DNA from: Deltaproteobacteria bacterium | Lineage (GTDB): Bacteria; Desulfobacterota; Desulfarculia; Desulfarculales; Desulfarculaceae | Length of the DNA: 13,588 nt | Direction: 5' to 3' | NCBI GenBank assembly: GCA_021815655.1 | Contig: JAKAGJ010000007.1 | Span: 1 to 13,588 of the forward strand | Shown here: piece by piece, positions 1 to 7,396 of the stretch | Numbering within the stretch: position 1 is the stretch's first letter | Layout: each line of letters opens with the position of its first letter | The notes under the pieces: model-generated | The model's database searches: none | Told to the model about the DNA's origin: nothing | What the model saw: the letters and a program-made list of their open reading frames with translations, nothing else | Translations under genes and position numbers: made by a program

Positions 1-1
1 G

Positions 2-427
2 GGCTGGGGGGAGAGGATAAGCGCGGAGGTTGCGGTGGCAGCCTATCAAAAGGGTGACTACGCCACCGCCCTGAGGCAGTTTCGTTTCCTGGCCGAGTCA
101 GGGGATGCGGGAGCCCAATACAACGTGGGGTATATGTACGACACGGGCAAGGGCGTACAGGCAAGCTATGAGGAAGCGGTCAAGTGGTATCGCAAGGCCG
201 CCGAGCAGGGATATCCCCATGCCCAAAACAGCCTGGGTGATATGTACGCCGCCGGCCAGGGGGTTCCGCAGGACTATGAGGAAGCCTACAAGTGGTTTGC
301 CCTGGCCGCCAATCAAGGCATCACCACGGCGGCGCAATACCGGGATATGATGGCCGCCAAGTTGAGCGGGACCCGTCTGGCCGAGGCCAAGCGCCTGGTG
401 GCCACCTTCCAACCCACCAAGAGATGA
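2..427 (+). CDS. Sel1-repeat (TPR-like) protein, 5' end outside window
   Basis: The frame is open from the left edge, so the true start and probably a signal peptide lie upstream. A GTG at 35 is in frame but has no convincing Shine-Dalgarno. The visible part starts with a helix of the type AYQKGDYATALRQF. Two clear Sel1-like repeats follow, beginning at AGAQYNVGYMY and at PHAQNSLGDMY, with the typical GxGV turn (GKGV, GQGV) and AAEQG/AANQG ends. A short basic C-terminal helix closes the protein. Sel1 repeats are solvent-exposed helical hairpins used as protein-protein scaffolds, often periplasmic or membrane-associated. No catalytic motif is visible. The ligand or partner cannot be inferred, and the long spacer downstream suggests it is not in the operon of the next gene. 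Confidence 0.85.
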   Translation, partial: GWGERISAEVAVAAYQKGDYATALRQFRFLAESGDAGAQYNVGYMYDTGKGVQASYEEAVKWYRKAAEQGYPHAQNSLGDMYAAGQGVPQDYEEAYKWFALAANQGITTAAQYRDMMAAKLSGTRLAEAKRLVATFQPTKR

Positions 428-590
428 ACGGCGCAACGTCGCTTAGTCCCTGCCATTCAGGCGATGTCTTTCCGGTAAACCGGTCTGGCCACCAGGTGAG
501 AATCCAGCTTTTTTGAAGTGCCCTCGACTGGACGTTCGGCAGGGCGTCAGGGGATGCATTCCGGGGGCTCCCTGCCGTCTCATTACCTAT

Positions 591-613
591 GCCAGGGCAA
601 AAAGCCCGCTGGC
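591..613. repeat. Bulged hairpin with A5 loop
   Basis: GCCA-GGGC (591-598) pairs with GCCC (604-607) and TGGC (610-613). There is a two-base bulge at 608-609 and a loop of five A. No T-run follows on either strand, so it is not a standard intrinsic terminator. Function is unknown. Confidence 0.35.
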
Positions 614-996
614 CAAGGCCCCTCTCGGGGCATATCTCCACCACCGCCCAGCCATGCCCCGCCCGCCGCCAGGCAAACCAACTCCGCTGTCCGCCAAGCC
701 ATCTCGGCGTCGCGGCGAAATCTTCCCACGGCCACATGACCTGGATATCGCCAACTCTCACCACCCAAGGGGAGCCATTTTCGGTAGGACGTCAACGAAA
801 AGACCAAACGAATTGGCCCAAGCAGAGCACCGCGCGGTGGTCATCAAGCGCCACGCCTGATTTTTGGCGGGACTTCCGAAAATATAGTGGAGTAAAGTAA
901 TAAACAAGGCTACGAATTTTGCATGGTTCGAGCGGGATGACTTTCCTTGGGATTCCCGGAAGTGTCAACCTCTGTTAGTCAATAGGTATAACCGAG

Positions 997-1018
997 GGCG
1001 CCCATGATGATGGGAGCC
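997..1018 (+). promoter_or_regulatory. Leader hairpin upstream of the split-sensor operon
   Basis: GGC (997-999) and CCCAT (1001-1005) pair with ATGGG (1010-1014) and GCC (1016-1018). The stem has one G-A mismatch and a GATG tetraloop. It lies about 75 bases before the start codon of the large sensor gene, just after a TATAAC that could be a -10 box. It would fall in the 5' leader if transcription starts there. A regulatory role is inference only. Confidence 0.3.
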
Positions 1019-1092
1019 GTCCCACCGCCCGGACCGGCGCGGGCTGACAATGAAGTGATCGGCACGGCAATTCAACTGAGCCCCCCAGCCGC

Positions 1093-4062
1093 ATGAAAAA
1101 AATGAACCATAGAATCGCCCGTCTGACCCTGGTGCTGGCCATCATGGCCCTGGTTGTTCCTTGGATGCCGGCCCTCAGCCATGCCCGGCAAATACCCGCC
1201 GACTTCGCCGCCGGTCTCAGCGACGAGGAAAGGACCTTCCTGGAGAGGGCCGGGCCCATCAGGGTGCACAACGAGCAGGAATGGGCGCCCATCAATTTCA
1301 ACGAGCAAGGCAAGCCCAAAGGTTTTTCCATAGATTACATCAAGCTTTTGGCCGCCAAGACCGGCCTGGAAATTCAATTCATAACTCGCCCCACCTGGAA
1401 CCAGTTCCTGGAAATGATCCAAAAGGGCCAGTTGGACGTGATGCTCAACATCGTCCGCAACTCGGAACGCGAGCGTTTTCTGGAGTTCACTCCTCCCTAC
1501 GTAACCATGTTCCGCATGCTCTACATCGCCAAGGACTCCCCGCAGGTAAGGTCCATAAAAGACCTCTACGGCAAGCGCTTCGCCGTGCCCAAGGGCTTTC
1601 ACCTGGAGCACCTGCTCAAGGCGCACCCCGAGATCGCGGTGGTGGAGGTACCCAACACCACGGCCGCCATCAAGGCCGTCTCCTCGGGCAAGGCCGACGC
1701 CCTTTTCGAGCTGATGCCGGTGGTGGATTACCTCACGCAAGAGCTGCAAATCACCAACCTCAAGGTAGGCGGCGACGCGGGGCTGGACCAGGACAAGCCC
1801 ATTCCCCTGTGCCTGGCCGTGCGCAAGGACCAGAAGCTTCTGGCCAGCATTCTGGAAAAAGGCATGCGAAGGATATCCCGCGACGAGTTGCATGCCCTGA
1901 AGGATAAATGGCTTAACGTGGACCTGGGCGTCACGGCGGCCAGCGGTGAAGGGATCCCCCTGGAGTTGACGCCGGAGGAGCGAGCCTTCCTGGCTGGCAA
2001 GCGTCTGCGCCTGGGAGTGGATGCCATGCGGCCGCCTTTCGAGTTTTTTGACGACCATGGCGCCTACGCCGGCATCACGGCCGGCTTCGTGGGGGCGGTA
2101 TCCCAGCGGCTGGGCCTGGAAATGGACCCGCAACGGAACATGACCTGGACCGAGGCCATGGAAAAGGTCAAGACCGGCGGGGTTGACGCCATTCCCAAGG
2201 CCACTCCCACGCCGGAGCGGGAGGAGTTCCTGATCTTCACCAGGCCCTATGCCAGCTTCCCCACGGTGATCGTCACGCGCAAGGACCGATTCGTCATCGG
2301 CCTTGAGGACCTCTACGGCCTCAGAACCGGGGTGGTCAAGGGCCTGGTGGTGGAGTCCAACTTGCGCCACGATCACCCCTCGATGAATCTGATCGCCGTC
2401 CCCAACGTGGAGGCCGGCCTGCGGCAGCTTTCCACCGGGGGCCTGGACGCCTTTGTGGACAACCTGGGACCTGTAACCTACAACATAGACAAGCTGGGGC
2501 TGGCCAACCTCAAGATCGCCGCCCCCACGCCCTACACCCAGGATTTGGCCATAGGCGTGCGCAAGGATTGGCCCTTGATGGCCTCGGCCCTGAACAAGGC
2601 CCTGGCCAGCCTGAGCAATGAGGAGAAGGCGGCCATCAAGTCCCGTTGGCTGGGCATCCAGGTGCCGACCGTGGAATGGCGGGCGATCTTGGCCTGGGGG
2701 GTGCCCGTGGCGGCCGGCCTGCTGCTGGTGATCGTCACCATCATTCTCTGGAACCGGCGTCTGGGCCGGGAGGTGCGCGAGCGCAAGAGCGCCGAGGAAC
2801 GCCTGCGCGCCATGGCCGCCAATGTGCCTGGTGTCATTTTCCAGATGGAGTTGTTCGCCGACGGCCGACGGGAGTACCACTACTTGAGTCCCCGGGCGGG
2901 CGAGTTCTTCGGCGCCGACGCCGAGACGGTCATCCGCGAAAAACGCCTGCTGCCCTGGCATCCCGACGACCAGGCACGCATCCAGGAGGAGGTCGCCGCC
3001 GCCATCGCCGCCACCACGGCCCTCAACCTGGTGGGGCGGATACTCCTGCCCGGCGGCGAGATCAAATGGGCGCAGTTGACCGCCTCCGCCAGCGAGCGGG
3101 CCCAAGGGCGACACCTGACCACCGGGTTCATTCTGGATATCACCCAGCGCAAGCTGGCCGAAATGGAGTACCTGGCCAGCGAGCGCAAGATCAAGGCCAT
3201 GAGCCAGGCGGTGGTGGACGCCCTGGTGATGTTGGACGCCCGGGGCCGGGTGCTGTTTTTTAACCCGTCGGCGGAGAGGCTTTTCGGCTATGACGCCCAG
3301 CAGGCCCAGGGACGCTTCATCCAAGAGATGGTCACGCTGCCCCCGGAAATGGGAAACGCCGGCCAGGGCCTGGAGCGCTTCGCCGAGGGCGGACAGGGCG
3401 CCATCCAGGGCGTGACGATGGAGACCGAAGCCCTGGACCGGGATGGACGCCGCATTCCGGTGGAGGTGAGCGTTTCCTCCTTCCAGTTGGATGATGAGTG
3501 GTTCGCCGTGGTGACGGTGCGCGATGTCAGCGAGCGGCAAGAGGCTCAACAGGCTCTCGCCAAGGAGCGCGCATTTTTCTTGGATATTCTGGAAAAGAGC
3601 CCGATAAGCATTGCGATAACCACCCAAGGCATCATTCGCTTCGTCAATCCCATCGTTCGCGAAAAATTTGGTTTTAAGATTGGCGATCCCGCGCCCAAGG
3701 TATACGTCAGGGAGGCTGATCGCGACGCGTTGATCGAAATGTTGCACCGCGATGGCATCGTGAAGAATCGCGAGGTGCAGATGTGGAGCGTCGACCACCG
3801 TCAGCTGGACATGCTGGTGACCTATCTGCCCATTACCTTCGGAGACGAAACAGGGGTTCTGGCCTGGCTGATCGACATCACCGAACGCAAGCGGGTGGAA
3901 GAGGAGATGCGCCAGTACGTGGACGACTTGGAGCGCTTCAACCGCCTGACCCTGGGACGCGAGGAGAGGATGATGGAGCTGAAGGAGGAGGTGAACAGCC
4001 TCTTGAAAATGACCGGCCAAGGCCCGAAATACAAGATCGTCGACCAGGCGCCAACGCAGTAA
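1093..4062 (+). CDS. Membrane sensor: two SBP_bac_3 domains, TM, three PAS, no kinase core
   Basis: This 989-residue protein looks like the input half of a BvgS-type receptor. Residues 1-32 form a signal peptide ending near SHA-RQ. Two periplasmic solute-binding (Venus flytrap) domains follow at about 54-273 and 303-517. They are clearly related: each is preceded by an L(S/T)xEExxFL stretch, each has an R-containing ligand-lobe motif (RNSERERFLEFTPPY, TPEREEFLIFTRPY), and each has a DLYG-led second lobe. A membrane helix spans about 531-552. Three cytoplasmic PAS domains lie at about 567-690, 696-819 and 823-935, each closed by a D(I/V)(T/S)(Q/E)R(K/Q) type linker. The protein ends in a coiled coil containing ERFNRLTLGREERMMELK. 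No H-box, N-box or G-box is present, so it cannot phosphorylate by itself. It probably senses small periplasmic ligands and signals to the separate kinase encoded two genes downstream. The start has a poor Shine-Dalgarno; a second ATG lies at 1102. Confidence 0.9.
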   Translation: MKKMNHRIARLTLVLAIMALVVPWMPALSHARQIPADFAAGLSDEERTFLERAGPIRVHNEQEWAPINFNEQGKPKGFSIDYIKLLAAKTGLEIQFITRPTWNQFLEMIQKGQLDVMLNIVRNSERERFLEFTPPYVTMFRMLYIAKDSPQVRSIKDLYGKRFAVPKGFHLEHLLKAHPEIAVVEVPNTTAAIKAVSSGKADALFELMPVVDYLTQELQITNLKVGGDAGLDQDKPIPLCLAVRKDQKLLASILEKGMRRISRDELHALKDKWLNVDLGVTAASGEGIPLELTPEERAFLAGKRLRLGVDAMRPPFEFFDDHGAYAGITAGFVGAVSQRLGLEMDPQRNMTWTEAMEKVKTGGVDAIPKATPTPEREEFLIFTRPYASFPTVIVTRKDRFVIGLEDLYGLRTGVVKGLVVESNLRHDHPSMNLIAVPNVEAGLRQLSTGGLDAFVDNLGPVTYNIDKLGLANLKIAAPTPYTQDLAIGVRKDWPLMASALNKALASLSNEEKAAIKSRWLGIQVPTVEWRAILAWGVPVAAGLLLVIVTIILWNRRLGREVRERKSAEERLRAMAANVPGVIFQMELFADGRREYHYLSPRAGEFFGADAETVIREKRLLPWHPDDQARIQEEVAAAIAATTALNLVGRILLPGGEIKWAQLTASASERAQGRHLTTGFILDITQRKLAEMEYLASERKIKAMSQAVVDALVMLDARGRVLFFNPSAERLFGYDAQQAQGRFIQEMVTLPPEMGNAGQGLERFAEGGQGAIQGVTMETEALDRDGRRIPVEVSVSSFQLDDEWFAVVTVRDVSERQEAQQALAKERAFFLDILEKSPISIAITTQGIIRFVNPIVREKFGFKIGDPAPKVYVREADRDALIEMLHRDGIVKNREVQMWSVDHRQLDMLVTYLPITFGDETGVLAWLIDITERKRVEEEMRQYVDDLERFNRLTLGREERMMELKEEVNSLLKMTGQGPKYKIVDQAPTQ

Positions 4063-4080
4063 CCGGAAAGGACGGGCTCC

Positions 4081-4608
4081 ATGTTCAAAGAGGAGAGAGA
4101 TGAACTTCAGTTCGAATGGAGCATGCTGGGTGACATCGCCGTGGGCCGGCCCAACCTGGGCAATGCCATGAACGTGGCGGTGTACCGGCTGCTGCAGTTC
4201 ACGCTGCGCGATGTCCTGATAAAGGAATTGGGCCCTCAGGAGGCCGAGCGTATCTACCGCCTGGCCGGAGATTCGGCCGGGCGCCAGTTCTTCAAAAATC
4301 TGGTGACCAAAAAGGATGACTTCAACGAATTCGTGGTGGAGATACAAAAGCTCCTCTCCGACCTGAGCATCGGCATCCTGCGCGTGGAAACGGCCAACCT
4401 GGAGAACATGACCTTCACCATCACCGTGGCCGAGGACCTGGACTGCTCGGGCCTGCCCGTGAGCGGCGAGGTGGTTTGCACCTACGACGAAGGTTTCCTG
4501 GCCGGCCTGTTCAGGGAGTTCTCCGGCAGGGACTTCGAGGTCAGAGAAGTCGACTGCTGGTGCTCCGGCGACCGGGTCTGCCGCTTCGAGGTCAAGCCAA
4601 AGGCGTAA
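4081..4608 (+). CDS. Stand-alone V4R-domain protein
   Basis: This is a soluble 175-residue protein preceded by GGAAAGGA (4065-4072), 8 bases before ATG. The middle (about 28-75) is helical ([12 protein letters not shown] and onward). The C-terminal half ends in the cysteine-rich V4R signature [14 protein letters not shown]. Candidate metal ligands are C133, E156, C159 and C167 (spacing C-x22-E-x2-C-x7-C), with an extra C161. V4R domains bind small hydrophobic molecules, for example in BchJ-related proteins and the aromatic-sensing XylR/DmpR/MopR regulators. The gene sits 18 bases after the kinase-less sensor and 4 bases before the sensor-less kinase, so it is likely a ligand-responsive adaptor between them. 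The V4R assignment is fairly firm; the adaptor role and ligand are inference. Confidence 0.8.
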   Translation: MFKEERDELQFEWSMLGDIAVGRPNLGNAMNVAVYRLLQFTLRDVLIKELGPQEAERIYRLAGDSAGRQFFKNLVTKKDDFNEFVVEIQKLLSDLSIGILRVETANLENMTFTITVAEDLDCSGLPVSGEVVCTYDEGFLAGLFREFSGRDFEVREVDCWCSGDRVCRFEVKPKA

Positions 4609-4612
4609 CAAG

Positions 4613-7354
4613 ATGCTTGAGGTCCAGGAAGAAATCATAGACAAGATCACCGAGGCTTTTTACCTGATCCTGCGGGGCAAGAAGCCCGCCGGCATCGTCC
4701 TGCCCGAGGATTTCCCCGACAACGAGATCAAGCAGGCGGTGGGCTACATAAACAGGTTTCTCGAAGAGTACAACGCCATCAGCCACCTGTTGCAAGCGGT
4801 GTCCAGGGGCGACATTGAGTTCCAGGCCCCCCGAGGGCACAGCTTGGTCCTCGCCTCCCTTAAAAATTTGCAAGGCAACCTGCGCCACCTGACCTGGACC
4901 ACCCAGCAGATAGCCAAGGGCGACTTCAGCCACCAGGTCAACTTCATGGGCGAGTTTTCCCAGGCCTTCAACAGCATGGCCAGGCAACTGGAAAAGGCCT
5001 TTGCCGAACGCGCCAGCGCCACGGCCGACCTTCAGGCCCGCCTGGACGACCTGGGCAAGGCCCGGCGGGCCATGCTTAACATCATGGAGGACTTGGAGGA
5101 GGCCAAAAAAGGCGCCGAGGCGGCCACCCAGGCCAAGAGCGATTTCCTGGCCAACATGAGCCACGAGATACGCACGCCCATGAACGCCATCATAGGCCTG
5201 AGCCACCTGGCGCTGAAAACCGACCTCAACCCCAAGCAGCGCGACTATCTGGATAAGATACAATCCAGCGCCCAGGCTCTATTGGGCATCATCAACGACA
5301 TCCTGGACTTTTCCAAGATCGAGGCCGGCAAGCTGGCCATGGAGAGCATTGAGTTCGGCCTGGACCATGTGCTGGACAGCGTGGCCAACCTGGTGGGCAT
5401 CAAGTCCCAGGAAAAGGGCCTGGAGTTGTTGTTCAACGTGGACCAGCAACTGCCCAACGAGCTTCTGGGCGACCCCTTGCGCCTGGGACAGGTGCTGGTC
5501 AATCTGGCCAACAACGCGGTCAAGTTCACCAGCTCCGGCGAGATACTCATCACCGCGCGCCAGGAGCAGCGGCTGGAGGACCGGGTCCGCGCGCGCTTTT
5601 CGGTGCGCGATACGGGCATTGGCATGAGCCCTGAGCAGTGCGCCAAGCTCTTCCAGGCCTTCAGCCAGGCCGACGCCTCCACCACGCGCAAATACGGCGG
5701 CACCGGCCTGGGGCTGACCATCAGCAAGCGCCTGGTGGAGATGATGAACGGCCAGATATGGGTGGAAAGCGAGGTGGGCCGAGGCAGCGAGTTCATCTTC
5801 ACCGCCGTCTTTGGCCTGGGCCAGGGACGCGCCAAGCCGGCGGCCCTGCCCGACCCCGACCTGCGTGGCCTCAAGGCCCTGGTGGTGGACGACAGCGACG
5901 CCAGCCGGGAGATCATGGTGGGGCTGCTTTCGTCCCTGTCTTTTGCGGTGGAGCAGGCCCCGGGCGGCGCCGAGGGGCTGGAGGCGGTGCGGCGGGCCGA
6001 CGGCGAACGCCCCTTTGACCTGGTGTTCATGGACTGGAACATGCCGGGCATGGATGGCCTGACCGCCACCGAGAGGATCAAGTCCCAACCCGGCCTGGCC
6101 AAGAAACCCAAGATCATCATGGTCACCGCCCACGGCCGCGAGGAGGTGATGCGGCGGGTGGAGCAGGTGGGCCTGGACGGCTTTCTCATCAAGCCCGTGA
6201 CCCCCTCCATGCTCCTGGATGCAATCATGGCCGCCTTCGGTAGGGAGGCCCAGGTCTCGCCACGGGGCCGGCGGCGTAGTCAGGAGTTTGAAACCCTGCC
6301 CGGCATGCGCGGCGCCCAGGTGCTCCTGGTGGAGGACAACGAGATCAACCAGCAGGTGGCTCAGGAGATACTGGAAGGCGCGGGCCTCAAGGTGACCGTG
6401 GCCGGCGACGGCCGGCAGGCGCTGGAGGCCTTGGAAGCCGCCAACTACCACGCCGTGCTCATGGACGTGCAGATGCCGGTGATGGACGGCTACACCGCCA
6501 CGCGGGCCATCCGGCGACAGGCGCGGTTGGCCGACCTGCCCGTCATCGCCATGACCGCCAACGCCATGGCCGGCGACCGCGAGAAGGCTCTGGAGGCGGG
6601 CATGAACGACCACGTGGCCAAGCCCATTGATCCCGCCTTGCTCTTCGCCTCCCTGGCCCGCTGGATCAAGCCGGGGGTGCGGGGATTTAAGCCGCAAGAG
6701 GCCCCGGCGGACGCCGGTCTGGCCGCCGTCCCGGGGCCGCCGGTCGAGGAACTGCCCGAGGTTATCGAGGGCATAGATCTGCGGGAAGGCCTGATGCGGG
6801 TGGGCGGCAACGTCCGGCTCTACCGTAGCGTGCTTGTCAAGCTGCGCGACCAATATGCCGGGGCCGGCCAGGAGCTGGCGCAGATGCTGGCGGAGGGCCG
6901 CGACGAAGAGGCCCAGCGCCTGGCCCACAGCGTCAAGGGCGTGGCCGGTAACGTGGGGGCCGGCCACCTGCGGGTTGTGGCCGGCGAACTGGAGGCGGCC
7001 ATCAAGGACGGCGACCAGGCGACCCTGCCGGCCAGGCAGGCGGCCTTCCAGGAGGCCATGGCCGCGGTGGCGGCGGCTCTGCAAGTCCTTACGGGCGCCA
7101 GCCCGGCGGCCGTCCCGGCGCCAGGCGCCCCGGCCGGCCCCAGGGAACTGGCCGCCAGCCTGGAGGCGATTCTGCCCCACCTCAAGGCGCGCAAGCCCAA
7201 ACTGTGCCAAGAGGCCTTGGAGCAGATCGCCCGCCTGGCCTGGCCTCCGGAGATGTCCGTCGAGATGGCGGAACTCGGCAGGCTGGTGAAGAAATACAAG
7301 TTCAAGGAGGCTCTGCCTCTGGTGGAATCCCTGCTGGCCAAGCTGAAGGGCTAA
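4613..7354 (+). CDS. Soluble hybrid histidine kinase HAMP-HisKA-HATPase-REC-REC-HPt
   Basis: 913 residues with no signal peptide or membrane helix. Residues 1-55 are a helical region of unknown function. About 55-130 resembles HAMP ([23 protein letters not shown]). The DHp helix has the H-box [14 protein letters not shown] with phospho-acceptor H184. The ATPase core has its N-box at about 286-305, DTGIGM at D333 and a GGTGLGL box. REC1 has acceptor D474 ([11 protein letters not shown]), REC2 has D618 ([12 protein letters not shown]), and both have the conserved Lys (KP). The HPt domain has H772 (AHSVKG), followed by a helical tail. All residues needed for a four-step His-Asp-His relay are present. 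The unusual point is the absence of a sensor: input must come from the two genes upstream, the nearer one ending only 4 bases before this ATG. AAAGG at 4599-4603 inside that gene can serve as ribosome-binding site, suggesting translational coupling. No output regulator is nearby. Confidence 0.93.
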   Translation: MLEVQEEIIDKITEAFYLILRGKKPAGIVLPEDFPDNEIKQAVGYINRFLEEYNAISHLLQAVSRGDIEFQAPRGHSLVLASLKNLQGNLRHLTWTTQQIAKGDFSHQVNFMGEFSQAFNSMARQLEKAFAERASATADLQARLDDLGKARRAMLNIMEDLEEAKKGAEAATQAKSDFLANMSHEIRTPMNAIIGLSHLALKTDLNPKQRDYLDKIQSSAQALLGIINDILDFSKIEAGKLAMESIEFGLDHVLDSVANLVGIKSQEKGLELLFNVDQQLPNELLGDPLRLGQVLVNLANNAVKFTSSGEILITARQEQRLEDRVRARFSVRDTGIGMSPEQCAKLFQAFSQADASTTRKYGGTGLGLTISKRLVEMMNGQIWVESEVGRGSEFIFTAVFGLGQGRAKPAALPDPDLRGLKALVVDDSDASREIMVGLLSSLSFAVEQAPGGAEGLEAVRRADGERPFDLVFMDWNMPGMDGLTATERIKSQPGLAKKPKIIMVTAHGREEVMRRVEQVGLDGFLIKPVTPSMLLDAIMAAFGREAQVSPRGRRRSQEFETLPGMRGAQVLLVEDNEINQQVAQEILEGAGLKVTVAGDGRQALEALEAANYHAVLMDVQMPVMDGYTATRAIRRQARLADLPVIAMTANAMAGDREKALEAGMNDHVAKPIDPALLFASLARWIKPGVRGFKPQEAPADAGLAAVPGPPVEELPEVIEGIDLREGLMRVGGNVRLYRSVLVKLRDQYAGAGQELAQMLAEGRDEEAQRLAHSVKGVAGNVGAGHLRVVAGELEAAIKDGDQATLPARQAAFQEAMAAVAAALQVLTGASPAAVPAPGAPAGPRELAASLEAILPHLKARKPKLCQEALEQIARLAWPPEMSVEMAELGRLVKKYKFKEALPLVESLLAKLKG

Positions 7355-7396
7355 GTTAATAAATTCTATATTTGGGGGGTGGAGAAGGGGTCAGGG

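Larger units (their letters stand above)
428..1092. other. 665-base gene-poor spacer
   Basis: No credible gene was found here on either strand. Open frames exist (for example 513-860 on + and 321-764 on -), but their translations are rich in Pro, Arg and Trp, have no family resemblance, and lack ribosome-binding sites. Composition changes along the stretch: it is GC-rich to about 860, then comparatively AT-rich around 860-930, where a promoter for the downstream sensor operon could lie. TATAGT (883-888) and TATAAC (987-992) are possible -10 boxes, but neither has a good -35 partner. Two hairpins are listed separately. Confidence 0.6.

Noticed and set aside
472..514. Intrinsic terminator after the Sel1 gene
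   Set aside because: CTGG-CCA-CCAG (485-495) is only a 4-bp stem and the six-T run (509-514) starts 13 bases later, too weak and too far.
513..860. Small gene in the first spacer
   Set aside because: There is no ATG or ribosome-binding site, the composition is dominated by Pro and Arg, and overlapping frames on both strands are equally open.
4030..4085. Frameshift splitting one hybrid kinase into sensor and kinase genes
   Set aside because: The sensor ends with a complete coiled-coil tail, the next gene has its own good ribosome-binding site (GGAAAGGA), and a complete V4R protein lies between sensor and kinase, so this is not a simple sequencing or mutational break.
1072..4650. Very long open frame on the minus strand
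   Set aside because: It mirrors the codon pattern of the GC-rich + strand genes, spans two well-defined genes and has no recognisable domain.
5279..7210. Long minus-strand open frame opposite the hybrid kinase
   Set aside because: It is a shadow of the kinase coding sequence. The translation is rich in His, Gln and Gly without any family motif.
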